A DNA stretch of 64,000 bases from Lewinella cohaerens DSM 23179 (lineage in GTDB: Bacteria > Bacteroidota > Bacteroidia > Chitinophagales > Saprospiraceae): contig NZ_KB903587.1 in assembly GCF_000379805.1 (NCBI RefSeq), positions 1 through 64,000 on the forward strand. The letters are read 5' to 3'. Positions 36,701 to 43,245 of this stretch are shown here, piece by piece. The position numbers and the translations under genes are program-made. The stretch's first letter is position 1; each line of letters begins with the position of its first letter. The notes beneath the pieces were generated by a model. The model was not told the DNA's origin. It ran no database searches and saw nothing but the letters and a program-made list of their open reading frames with translations.

Positions 36701-39700
36701 GCTCAGTCCACCGCGATCAGCTTCCGATAATTCATAACCGAAGCCCGTTTCTCCTTCAAGCCACTGCTCCCAATGCGTCGTTTGACGATTTTGTAAAACA
36801 GAAAAAACATGAAGGTCGACGGATTGCTCCCCCAATCCTAATGCTGCTACATCGCCGGGCTGAAGAGGCGCTTCGCTTTTCCGCGTGTACAGCCACTCCC
36901 CTACAGCAAAATCACCTTTTGACCAATCATGCACCTGAAAATCCTGTTTTGTTTTCAAGGTATCTCCTTCTGGCGTAACCGTGAGTAAGGTGGCGCGATA
37001 ATGGCCTACCTTCCAATCTTTGGCAGCGATAGAAAGACTATCACTTCCAGCTAGCGTCAATGAAGTACTATACACCTGATCGCCTTCTGGCCAGTGCTCT
37101 TTTTCCTCTTCTTTGTTATAGGTAAACAAGGGGAAATATTCGCGAAAATCCTTCTCGTTTAACAGCTGTAAATCAGGACGACTCCAATAGCGGCCATGAT
37201 AATTCTTCGCCGGAGCGTCAAGCTGTACAACCTGTACAGAAACGTCCTTTTCAAGTGGTTGCCCATCCAGGTTTTTGCAGCTTAGTCCAAAAATGAGGCC
37301 TTCTTCGCGGTCAAAAGATGCTGGTGCTTGTATATCTAAGCTGAATGGGTATTCCGTCAGGGTAACACTTTTATTGGCCATCCTGGTTTCTCCCGTACCA
37401 TCTACAACTTCCACATTCACTTTGAAATAGTAGGTAGGAAAACGATTGCTCTCTACTGCTGCGTCGGGGTCAGCAAAAAAGCGGAAAGAAAACTTCCCGG
37501 ACTCATCCGTAGTGGTCGTACCTGTCACCAGCGTTTTCGGTTGCTGATAGGAAGGAAGATAGCGACCATACCCTCTACGATACCAAGGAAAAGCTGTTTC
37601 TCTGACCACTGTATATTTCACTTTTGCATCGGCGATGGCAGGCCCTGCATAAGCAGCGGCAGTACCTTCTACCGTGACCGAATCTCGTAAGCGGGGTTCT
37701 TCTTTCAAATCTGCCAATTCTACTTCAAACCGAGGGCGTTTATATTCTTCAACACGTAAATATTGGGTGGTACCGTTGCCCAGGTTAGAACGCAAATACA
37801 TAGTACCCAACAGGCCACCTTGCGGCAAGGTAAACTGACCATGTGCAGAGCCAAATTCATTGGTTTGCAAAGCCACTGTAGCTACTTCCTGGCTATTGGC
37901 ATCCAACAGGCTAACCGAGAATTTTGTATTTGGAACAATCGTTGCTACTTCTTTTTCTTTTTGCAGCGCCAGCGTTTTAAAGTACACGATCTGTCCAGGC
38001 CGGTAGATTCCGCGATCAGTAAAGAAGGCATTATATGGTGGCGACTTTTGCTGGCGGTTATAGTTGTTACTACGAAGCCACAAATACTCAGAAGGATACA
38101 ACCGATCCTCTCCTTTAATGAGTTCAATCGCTACCCGCCCTTGGGAAACGCCCGGAAAAGTGACCTTACCTTCTTCATCTGTCTGATAAACCGCTTGCTG
38201 CTTCATGGGTTGATTATCGCGACTACGGCGATTGTCCGCCCAAATCTTTACCGTAGCGTCGGGAACAGGCGAGCCACTTCGTCGATTTACAACCCTAATT
38301 TGATACTGCCCTTCATTATCAACATTTTGGACCATCGCCAATTCTGACACCCAAAAATAGGTCAGTACCGTGCCACCTTCTTCCAAAGAAAAGTCAGCCT
38401 TTGTGGAGACGGCCAGACAATACACGCCGTTGGGAAGGCCCGGCAAGGCCGTTTCCACCTGATGATCTCGAAAGTCTCCGGGTTGGGGTAGGTTTTCGGA
38501 CCATTCCAGGCTCGCTTTTTTGCCTAAAATAGCTTCCAGCTTTGTAGTCGTTTTATCTTGGTCATGATACTCCGCTACCGTGATTGGGATGGCTTTCAGG
38601 TAGACTTTCTCCACATTATTGTAAGACAATGAAACCAAGGCAGGTGTCTGTGGCAACTGTACCGCTTCGATAAAGGTATTTAACGCTGGGCGTAATAAGC
38701 GATTGAGTAATTTTGTTGCCTCACTTGCAGCTTGCTCTTTGGGAAAACGAGCACGAACATCACGAGCTACTGCTATGGCTTTTTTGAATTCCCAGCGGAG
38801 TTCTTCTTTTCCAGGACCTTCTGGGTTGTAGTTATACCCTTGCTGCTCGTGAAAGGTCATTAGCGCTTTGAGCACCATGGCCTCTTTGGGTGTATTCTGA
38901 TGCTGTTTTTGAAGACCTTCTAAACTTTTGCGGTAAGCATCATGGCGATCTTCGGTATTCAGCTGCTCGTAAATCAGCTTGAGGCGAGTAAGATCGAGAT
39001 CAAGCTGTGCTTTGCTATCTGTTCGAAAACGCAAGGACCAACGGAGTGCTTCTTGCAGAATTTCCAAGGTACGGTGGTAGCTGGTCGCTTTTTCGCTGCT
39101 TGGCAGTTCAACAGTGATAAAATCCTTAACCGGCCCTAACCAGGCCACATTATCGAGTAATGGTTCATAACCAGGCTCTCCCAAGAAAGCATCATTATTT
39201 TGGAAATATTGAAGCGCTCGGTGCAGTAGCAAATCGTAGATGCTGGGCCGCAAATCTTCTGCATTTTCACCGGGAACGACCAATGGGCCGTAAGCAGCCA
39301 AGTCCTTATCTCTCAGTTCCGTTGCTTCGAGAGAGGAGAGGTACAATTCGGTGATACGATTAACGAAGCTTTGGGAACTCCAGGTCGTTTCATCGGTGGT
39401 AGGGCTGGTATCAGCAAGTTCGGTTCGCTGATCAATTTGCCAGCGGTTGTTTTGCCAGTAGTTGAGGTACTTTTCGGCCAGATAAGACTGATAAATGGCT
39501 TTAGTGGGCTGATCAGCGTAAGCCGTCAGCTCTTCCAGCATTTGCAGGGCATTCCATTCGCCCTGTTCTTGCCGCGCTTCCAGCACCAGCTGGTATAACA
39601 AAACCTTGATTTCATGTGCTTGCCGCAAAGGGTCATCGCTATTCATTCCATCTAGTTCCCCCTTCAATTCAAGCAGTGCGTCGCCTGCCGATTCCGGTAA

Positions 39701-39862
39701 TCCTTGCTGGTAAAGGGAATCGATATTGTTCCATTCTTTGGTGAATGGTTCGTTAGAGAGGATATCCTGGGCCATAAGGGAGGTGGTTGTCAAAAATAGC
39801 AGTAGAAACATTGCAATGCAATGTCTGCACAAGGGAATAAATAGGCGATTAGGCAGCAGCAT
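33761..39862 (-). CDS. Alpha-2-macroglobulin family protein with thioester motif
   Basis: A 2033-residue exported protein. After a signal peptide (FLLLFLTTTSLMAQ) come helical repeats, then macroglobulin domains including the MG2-like block FFTDRGIYRPGQIVYFKTLA, a bait-region-like Gly/Pro-rich segment (NAPPPPPPNSYAAETSTGDG), the A2M block FFFPQLATDAEGRVVLKFRAPESLTRWK (positions ~1260-1290; only the start given), and a helical thioester domain with YDCTEQIVNRMFAN, where C1488-T-E-Q1491 is the thioester. The C-terminus is a receptor-binding-like beta domain. Bacterial A2Ms trap proteases in the periplasm. It is not paired here with a PbpC gene, unlike in many proteobacteria. It lies 11 bases downstream of the flavoprotein gene. 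Confidence 0.9.
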   Translation of the reverse strand: MLLPNRLFIPLCRHCIAMFLLLFLTTTSLMAQDILSNEPFTKEWNNIDSLYQQGLPESAGDALLELKGELDGMNSDDPLRQAHEIKVLLYQLVLEARQEQGEWNALQMLEELTAYADQPTKAIYQSYLAEKYLNYWQNNRWQIDQRTELADTSPTTDETTWSSQSFVNRITELYLSSLEATELRDKDLAAYGPLVVPGENAEDLRPSIYDLLLHRALQYFQNNDAFLGEPGYEPLLDNVAWLGPVKDFITVELPSSEKATSYHRTLEILQEALRWSLRFRTDSKAQLDLDLTRLKLIYEQLNTEDRHDAYRKSLEGLQKQHQNTPKEAMVLKALMTFHEQQGYNYNPEGPGKEELRWEFKKAIAVARDVRARFPKEQAASEATKLLNRLLRPALNTFIEAVQLPQTPALVSLSYNNVEKVYLKAIPITVAEYHDQDKTTTKLEAILGKKASLEWSENLPQPGDFRDHQVETALPGLPNGVYCLAVSTKADFSLEEGGTVLTYFWVSELAMVQNVDNEGQYQIRVVNRRSGSPVPDATVKIWADNRRSRDNQPMKQQAVYQTDEEGKVTFPGVSQGRVAIELIKGEDRLYPSEYLWLRSNNYNRQQKSPPYNAFFTDRGIYRPGQIVYFKTLALQKEKEVATIVPNTKFSVSLLDANSQEVATVALQTNEFGSAHGQFTLPQGGLLGTMYLRSNLGNGTTQYLRVEEYKRPRFEVELADLKEEPRLRDSVTVEGTAAAYAGPAIADAKVKYTVVRETAFPWYRRGYGRYLPSYQQPKTLVTGTTTTDESGKFSFRFFADPDAAVESNRFPTYYFKVNVEVVDGTGETRMANKSVTLTEYPFSLDIQAPASFDREEGLIFGLSCKNLDGQPLEKDVSVQVVQLDAPAKNYHGRYWSRPDLQLLNEKDFREYFPLFTYNKEEEKEHWPEGDQVYSTSLTLAGSDSLSIAAKDWKVGHYRATLLTVTPEGDTLKTKQDFQVHDWSKGDFAVGEWLYTRKSEAPLQPGDVAALGLGEQSVDLHVFSVLQNRQTTHWEQWLEGETGFGYELSEADRGGLSWNGFYITNNRYYQTSAYWSVPWKNKELDITFETFRSKLYPDAEEEFILRVDGPDKDKVATELLASMYDASLDQIRPFDWKFPAYPTGKVRPQWQAMGFRQLQNYADFNSPPVPYEKETNLVYPRLWSSAGYGAPAPYMLMSRAQSGGIMRSEMAFSEEEPDITMSKMRAGNAPPPPPPNSYAAETSTGDGESATAAPPPTKIRTNLGETAFFFPQLATDAEGRVVLKFRAPESLTRWKLQLFGHTKDLAYGLSTEELVTQKELMILPNAPRFLREGDQITFTAKVSNLSDKTLSGEAILELFDVQTNESIASVYSLEGKNTAFNLTADASQAVSWSLMVPKKGAGVLGYRVIARAGDFSDGEEAAIQVLTNRVLITEAQPLFVRPKQTKTFTLERLQNADATTDQHAFRLDITSNPAWEAIKALPYLQEYPYDCTEQIVNRMFANSLASKVVKDYPKIREVFADWRSNKEALKSPLYQNEELKTALLEETPWVMEAQSESLQRERIALLFDLDRLANEQAVAQRKLLDRQSPNGAFSWFPGGPEQWYMTQYVVEQLSHLRQLTGEEMNYELKNALENAMRYCDQQAYKWYLELGEEQKKDKVYAASPQIIHYLYTRNLNLDIDLLPEQMAMYEYCWSMVTEHWLDASLFEQAMIALAAKYSSRDELANKIYASLKERSLHSEELGRYWMQLNGYYWYQNNVETHVKLTELFAAMSADEATLSELKIWLLRNKETNRWETTKATAAAIFALVSTGDNWLGETTPLEVSFPNWSKDAYEAKVATAQENAEAGTGAYQVKWTEEEVQPAMATIRLRNRSKAPGWGALYWQYFTSIDAVTRDGDNPLLIERTLYQRVNNGEGEVLEPLTRAPQAGDRITVRLVVRNDRALEYVHLKDLRASGLEPIDQLSSYRYQGGLGYYQQTTDLGTHFFFHWLPAGQYVLEYDLVVFHQGDFSGGLSTIQCMYAPKFVSHSEGRRLQIGE

Positions 39863-39873
39863 GGTGTGTATTT

Positions 39874-40914
39874 TTATTTGAAACGCTGAATGTCCACAGC
39901 AAAGTCTAGTTCTTTATTAAAAGCTAAATAATCCGCAAAATGTTTGGCCCAGAAAGGAGCCAACGAAGCACCTTTCGTCCCCAGGCCATTGAAGATCCCA
40001 AGCTGCGGATACTGTGGGTGCATCCCCAAAAAGGGCCGGCGATCTTTGACCGTTGGGCGAATAGCAGCCCGGTGATCGACCAATTCATAAGGCGTCGTAA
40101 GCACCTCTTCCAGTCGAGCCTGCAGGTAGGCTTTCCCTTCCGGTGTGGGATCTTCACTGGTGAACTGGTTTTCGGAAGTAGAACCTACCCAGTAGAGGTC
40201 GTCTGTAAAAGGAACAATAAAAATACGGTGCTTAAACATCTGTTCCAACTGGGCATTGGGTAGCCGAATGAGGAGGACTTCGCCTTTGTTTCCGCCGTAA
40301 GGCAAGTTGCCAAACCAGGGATTGAAGCGGGCCCGCCAGCCTTCGCAAAACAAGACACGATCCGCTACCAAATCACCATACTGAACATCATTTTCACGAA
40401 TAACCAGCTGCTCTGGCGCAAAGGCTTCTTCATAAAAACGGCCTTCTTCCTTTCGTTTTGCCTTTAAAGCATCTACCAAAACACCGATGGTCACCTGTGC
40501 GGTTTGGGTTACTTCGAGGTAAGAGAAAGCGGGGTCTGTAAGCGTGGGAATATTCCCCAAACGGGGCGGTTCGTGGAAATAATCCTGGTAAGCATCTTCC
40601 AATATCCTGGCTTGCCAATTGTTTTCGTCGCCTCGATTGAAGAGCGTTCTGACTAAAGGGCGTTCGTGATAAAACTGGATATCCAGTTCTTGCTCCAGCT
40701 TGCGATATAGCTGCTGGGCAAAAGGTACCAAGTCATCAATACGCCACGACTTCACAAAACGGCGCCCCGTAATCGGATTGATAATCCCTGCGGCAACCTG
40801 GGTAGCTGCCTTTTGGTCGGGCGCATCGAGGTAAATACACTCCTCACCGGCTTGTTCCAGGAAGTAACCAAACAAAGCACCGGCGATACCGTGGCCGATG
40901 ATGAGGTTTTTTTT
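39874..40914 (-). CDS. DAO-family FAD-dependent oxidoreductase lacking a normal start codon
   Basis: A flavoprotein of the D-amino-acid oxidase/glycine oxidase fold. The coding sequence extends upstream of the TTG at 40875 as KKNLIIGHGIAGALFGYFLEQ, which is the essential FAD-binding G-x-G-x-x-G motif, so the gene must begin near 40914. No ATG, GTG or TTG exists there in frame: the codon before KK is ACC and belongs to the heptamer array that follows. Other motifs are AAGIINPITGRRFVKSWRID and IRPTVKDRRPFLGMHPQYP, and GLGTKGASLAPFWA at the end. A start at 40875 would remove the FAD site. The gene may be broken, start at a rare codon, or be phase-variable. It lies 11 bases upstream of the macroglobulin. 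Confidence 0.75.
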   Translation of the reverse strand, partial: KKNLIIGHGIAGALFGYFLEQAGEECIYLDAPDQKAATQVAAGIINPITGRRFVKSWRIDDLVPFAQQLYRKLEQELDIQFYHERPLVRTLFNRGDENNWQARILEDAYQDYFHEPPRLGNIPTLTDPAFSYLEVTQTAQVTIGVLVDALKAKRKEEGRFYEEAFAPEQLVIRENDVQYGDLVADRVLFCEGWRARFNPWFGNLPYGGNKGEVLLIRLPNAQLEQMFKHRIFIVPFTDDLYWVGSTSENQFTSEDPTPEGKAYLQARLEEVLTTPYELVDHRAAIRPTVKDRRPFLGMHPQYPQLGIFNGLGTKGASLAPFWAKHFADYLAFNKELDFAVDIQRFK

Positions 40915-41058
40915 GGTTGATGGTTGATGGTTGATGGTTAGATGGTTTTTCTTTGGTTGGATCGTTTGATGGTTCGAGAGTTGGTTTGTTGATGGTTGAT
41001 GGTTGATGGTTGATGGTTGATGGTTGATGGTTGATGGTTGATGGTTGATGGTTGATGG
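40915..41058. repeat. TTGATGG heptanucleotide arrays
   Basis: Ten perfect, head-to-tail copies of TTGATGG occupy 40989-41058. A shorter array of the same unit (about three and a half copies) lies at 40915-40941, ending exactly at the flavoprotein coding sequence. The 47 bases between contain degenerate units (TGGTTGGAT, TTGATGGTT). Because seven is not a multiple of three, gain or loss of one unit shifts the reading frame of anything translated through it. All frames through the array are open on the minus strand and read Ile-Asn-His-Gln-Pro-Ser-Thr. Confidence 0.9.
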
Positions 41059-41061
41059 AAA

Positions 41062-41116
41062 AAAACAACCTTTACACCTTTACACCTGCTTATAACTTTT
41101 ACACTTTTTTTTACAC
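41062..41116. repeat. Low-complexity TTTACACC repeats
   Basis: Several variants of CTTTACACC and CTTTTACAC lie between the heptamer array and the YjbR-type gene. The same motif forms longer direct repeats at 51354-51508 and, in complement, at 24230-24300. Confidence 0.5.
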
Positions 41117-41117
41117 A

Positions 41118-41486
41118 TTAATTCTGGTTGCGCAATTCTTCTAGTTCCAGCTTCAGTTTTTTGGTGAGGCCTTTGACAACCAGGTCGTAGCTGTGATCAA
41201 TTAACTGGAGTAGGAGCTTTTCGGGGACATCGCCTTCTACCAAGACGGTATTCCAGTGTATTTTGCTCATGTGATAGCCGGGTTGAATATCGGGGTATCG
41301 CTCACGTAATTCTACGCCCCATTCCGGGTCACATTTTAGGTTTATTTCAAACGCTTCTCTGTCGAGTCCGCAGAGGGCGAACATTTTGCCCATCACTTTA
41401 AAAACAAGTGTGGATTCATTGAATGGGAAGGTTTCTTCAACGCCTGGTTTGGCCATGCAGTATGAGTGGAAGGTTTCCAGCGTCAT
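41118..41486 (-). CDS. MmcQ/YjbR family protein
   Basis: A 122-residue protein starting MTLETFHSYCMAKPGVEETF, followed by ESTLVFKVMGKMFALCGL, PGYHMSKIHWNTVLVEGDVP and a C-terminal helix. These are the conserved blocks of YjbR, a small protein with a double-wing DNA-binding-like fold. The function is not established. The ATG at 41486 gives the usual family length; upstream sequence from 41558 overlaps the neighbouring gene and is not needed. Confidence 0.9.
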   Translation of the reverse strand: MTLETFHSYCMAKPGVEETFPFNESTLVFKVMGKMFALCGLDREAFEINLKCDPEWGVELRERYPDIQPGYHMSKIHWNTVLVEGDVPEKLLLQLIDHSYDLVVKGLTKKLKLELEELRNQN

Positions 41487-41508
41487 TGTATTTGGTGGTT
41501 TTAAAGTT

Positions 41509-42180
41509 CTAAAAATGTTTAGCGAACCATAGCAGTTTTTGCTGACTAGCTTCTGCACAAAAACCAGCTAAAGCTTGTACATCCTGGTAGAAAGCCGTAA
41601 TGATTTTGTCTTCACTAGAGTGTTCAGGAATAGCTTGTTCAAAATACGGTTTTAGCTCATCTTGGCCTTGGTATTTGATCGCGCGGCCAAAAAAAGGATA
41701 GTCGGTGATCAGCTGTAGCATCTTGTCTATCTCTTCTTTCAAATCGGCGAAACTCGACCATCCTTGCTGCTGCATAAAATCAGCAATCTCATCATCTATT
41801 TCGCCCGTTTTCATGGATTGTGCCAACTGATAGGTCCGTAACAACAAGGCATTATTCGAACGGTCGCCCAGGAATTCCCATTCATCTGCTTCTGGATCAT
41901 AATGCATAAGGGTTTCTGGCTTCTGCTCTAAAACAGGGTGTAAGAGTTCTTCCAGGTCAATCTCAAATAAGCGAGCCAATTGGCGCAAGATAGCTGCTTT
42001 GCCATATTGCTCAACATCTGTTGTCATCAGGTACATCATCTGAGGCGAAAGCGATGGCATTTTGAGCCCCTTGACAGCAATAGGATTTACGAAAGAAAAA
42101 GCTTTGTGCATACCGAAATACAAATTTTCGGAAAGATACAAGCTTTTACCATGTGAGGAAGATGGAATAAGACTAAACAT
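41509..42180 (-). CDS. Hypothetical protein
   Basis: A protein of up to 223 residues that I do not recognise. It is soluble and mostly helical, with an acidic central part (LMHYDPEADEWEFLGDRSNN, GEIDDEIADFMQQQGWSSFA). The start is uncertain: ATG 42180 lies four bases from a MITE-like element, while ATG 42111 (MHKAFSFVNP) and ATG 42060 (MPSLSPQMMYLM) are alternatives. Its stop precedes the YjbR gene by 22 bases, so they may be co-transcribed. Confidence 0.7.
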   Translation of the reverse strand: MFSLIPSSSHGKSLYLSENLYFGMHKAFSFVNPIAVKGLKMPSLSPQMMYLMTTDVEQYGKAAILRQLARLFEIDLEELLHPVLEQKPETLMHYDPEADEWEFLGDRSNNALLLRTYQLAQSMKTGEIDDEIADFMQQQGWSSFADLKEEIDKMLQLITDYPFFGRAIKYQGQDELKPYFEQAIPEHSSEDKIITAFYQDVQALAGFCAEASQQKLLWFAKHF

Positions 42181-42183
42181 CCT

Positions 42184-42388
42184 AGAGCTTGTTTGGAAAT
42201 TTCATTTATTGAAAAACAAATACCCCAAATTAAAGCAAGAAATAAAGTTAATGCTTCCTGATTTTCAAGGAATTCCGAACCTGTCGTCGAAATGAAACCC
42301 TCACTTAGCCCGCTAAGCTCGGCTTTAATTTCTTAGCCAGAACCATAATTCGTTGGAAATCAGTTCGCAAAATTTCCAAACAAGCTCT
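42184..42388. mobile_element. MITE-like element with 19-base terminal inverted repeats
   Basis: Perfect 19-base inverted repeats AGAGCTTGTTTGGAAATTT (42184-42202) and its complement (42370-42388) bound 205 bases with no reading frame of note. This is the form of a miniature inverted-repeat transposable element mobilised by a full-length insertion sequence elsewhere. No clear target-site duplication is visible. It separates the hypothetical gene start at 42180 from the tRNA gene at 42415. Confidence 0.65.
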
Positions 42389-42414
42389 TATATTTGCCTC
42401 CCTACTCTTTCGAT

Positions 42415-42486
42415 GGCCCCATAGTTCAAGGGATAGAACAAGCGTTTCCTAAACGCTAGATCCGAGTTCGAGTCTCGGTGGGGCTA
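42415..42486 (+). tRNA. tRNA-Arg (anticodon CCU)
   Basis: The cloverleaf is complete: acceptor stem GGCCCCA/TGGGGCT (G-U at the first pair), D arm GTTC..GAAC, anticodon stem AGCGT/ACGCT with loop TTCCTAA giving CCT at positions 34-36, and T arm CCGAG/CTCGG with loop TTCGAGT. The 3' CCA is not encoded, as is normal for many bacteria. It reads AGG codons. Confidence 0.95.
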
Positions 42487-42608
42487 CTAAAATTGAAATT
42501 TCACTACTGATAGTCAACGATTTGCATATTTTAGATTAAAAGGTGAGAGTCATTAAAGAAACTCTTCTTTAGATACTCTCAATTATTTCTAAATTTCTAT
42601 CATACTCG

Positions 42609-42779
42609 TTAAACAGTATGCCATATCTCCAAATCACAGTAATTCTCACCTGTATTTAGATGAATAGTTGTACTCGTCACTTGACCATTACATTTTTGTT
42701 GACTTAGTAGCTTAGACGCTATTTGTATAAATAGAAGAAAGAAGATAATAAAGCCAAATAGCTGGATAAGTTTTTTCAT
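42609..42779 (-). CDS. Small membrane or exported peptide, possible
   Basis: A 56-residue frame starting MKKLIQLFGFIIFFLLFIQI at ATG 42779 with a clear hydrophobic N-terminus and a short polar tail ending EIWHTV. It lies in an AT-rich stretch of gene remnants. No family is recognised and it may be the start of a decayed gene. Confidence 0.4.
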   Translation of the reverse strand: MKKLIQLFGFIIFFLLFIQIASKLLSQQKCNGQVTSTTIHLNTGENYCDLEIWHTV

Positions 42780-42874
42780 AAAAGAAAGCAATTGTAAATG
42801 CTAAAAAGGACTTGTTTTGCTACCTCGTTACCTGCTTCACTTGCAGCTGCAGATTCTGAAATCCTTAAACTGAA

Positions 42875-43201
42875 TCAGGAAAGTATAGAGCTAAACACAA
42901 TGGGGTCTGCACCTCCAGAATTTGCAAATGCAGCTCGTGCCTCATTTATCATTCCCTTGTGAGAAATTATTCTAATTTGACTTGAATTTCCATGTATCCC
43001 AAGTAGCTCACCGCTTGCTGCATAATTAAACGGACTCACCCAAGCAAACTGCCCCCGCAACCTGATTTCTCCCAGACAATTCTCCCATCACCCAAAAAGT
43101 AGGTAACGGGTATATTATCTACCCATTCTACTCCTCCAAGATAGTATATTGTTTCTATGTTGATGCCATTGGGAAAGCTCAAATCCTCAAAAAGTTTTCC
43201 C
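42875..43201 (-). pseudogene. Frameshifted remnant of an unknown gene
   Basis: On the minus strand one frame from 43201 reads KLFEDLSFPNGINIETIYYL, then VDNIPVTYFLGDGRIVWE, and stops at about 43035. The adjacent frame takes over from about 43070 with IRLRGQFAWVSPFNYAASGE and runs to a stop at 42875. The two join naturally with a single-base frameshift near 43068. No start codon is found upstream (a TAG precedes in frame), so both the 5' end and the frame are lost. I do not recognise the product. Confidence 0.5.
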
Positions 43202-43245
43202 TATCTTAGCCCGCCACACAAACCCACAACTTACTTCCTTAAAGC

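Noticed and set aside
40915-41058. Heptamer array as a CRISPR or origin iteron
   Set aside because: Units are 7 bases with no spacers, and no DnaA boxes or replication genes are nearby.
40844-41068. Frame from TTG 41068 reading INHQPST repeats as a separate gene
   Set aside because: It is the translated heptamer array and runs out of frame into the flavoprotein; no independent support, although it matters for the phase-variation idea.
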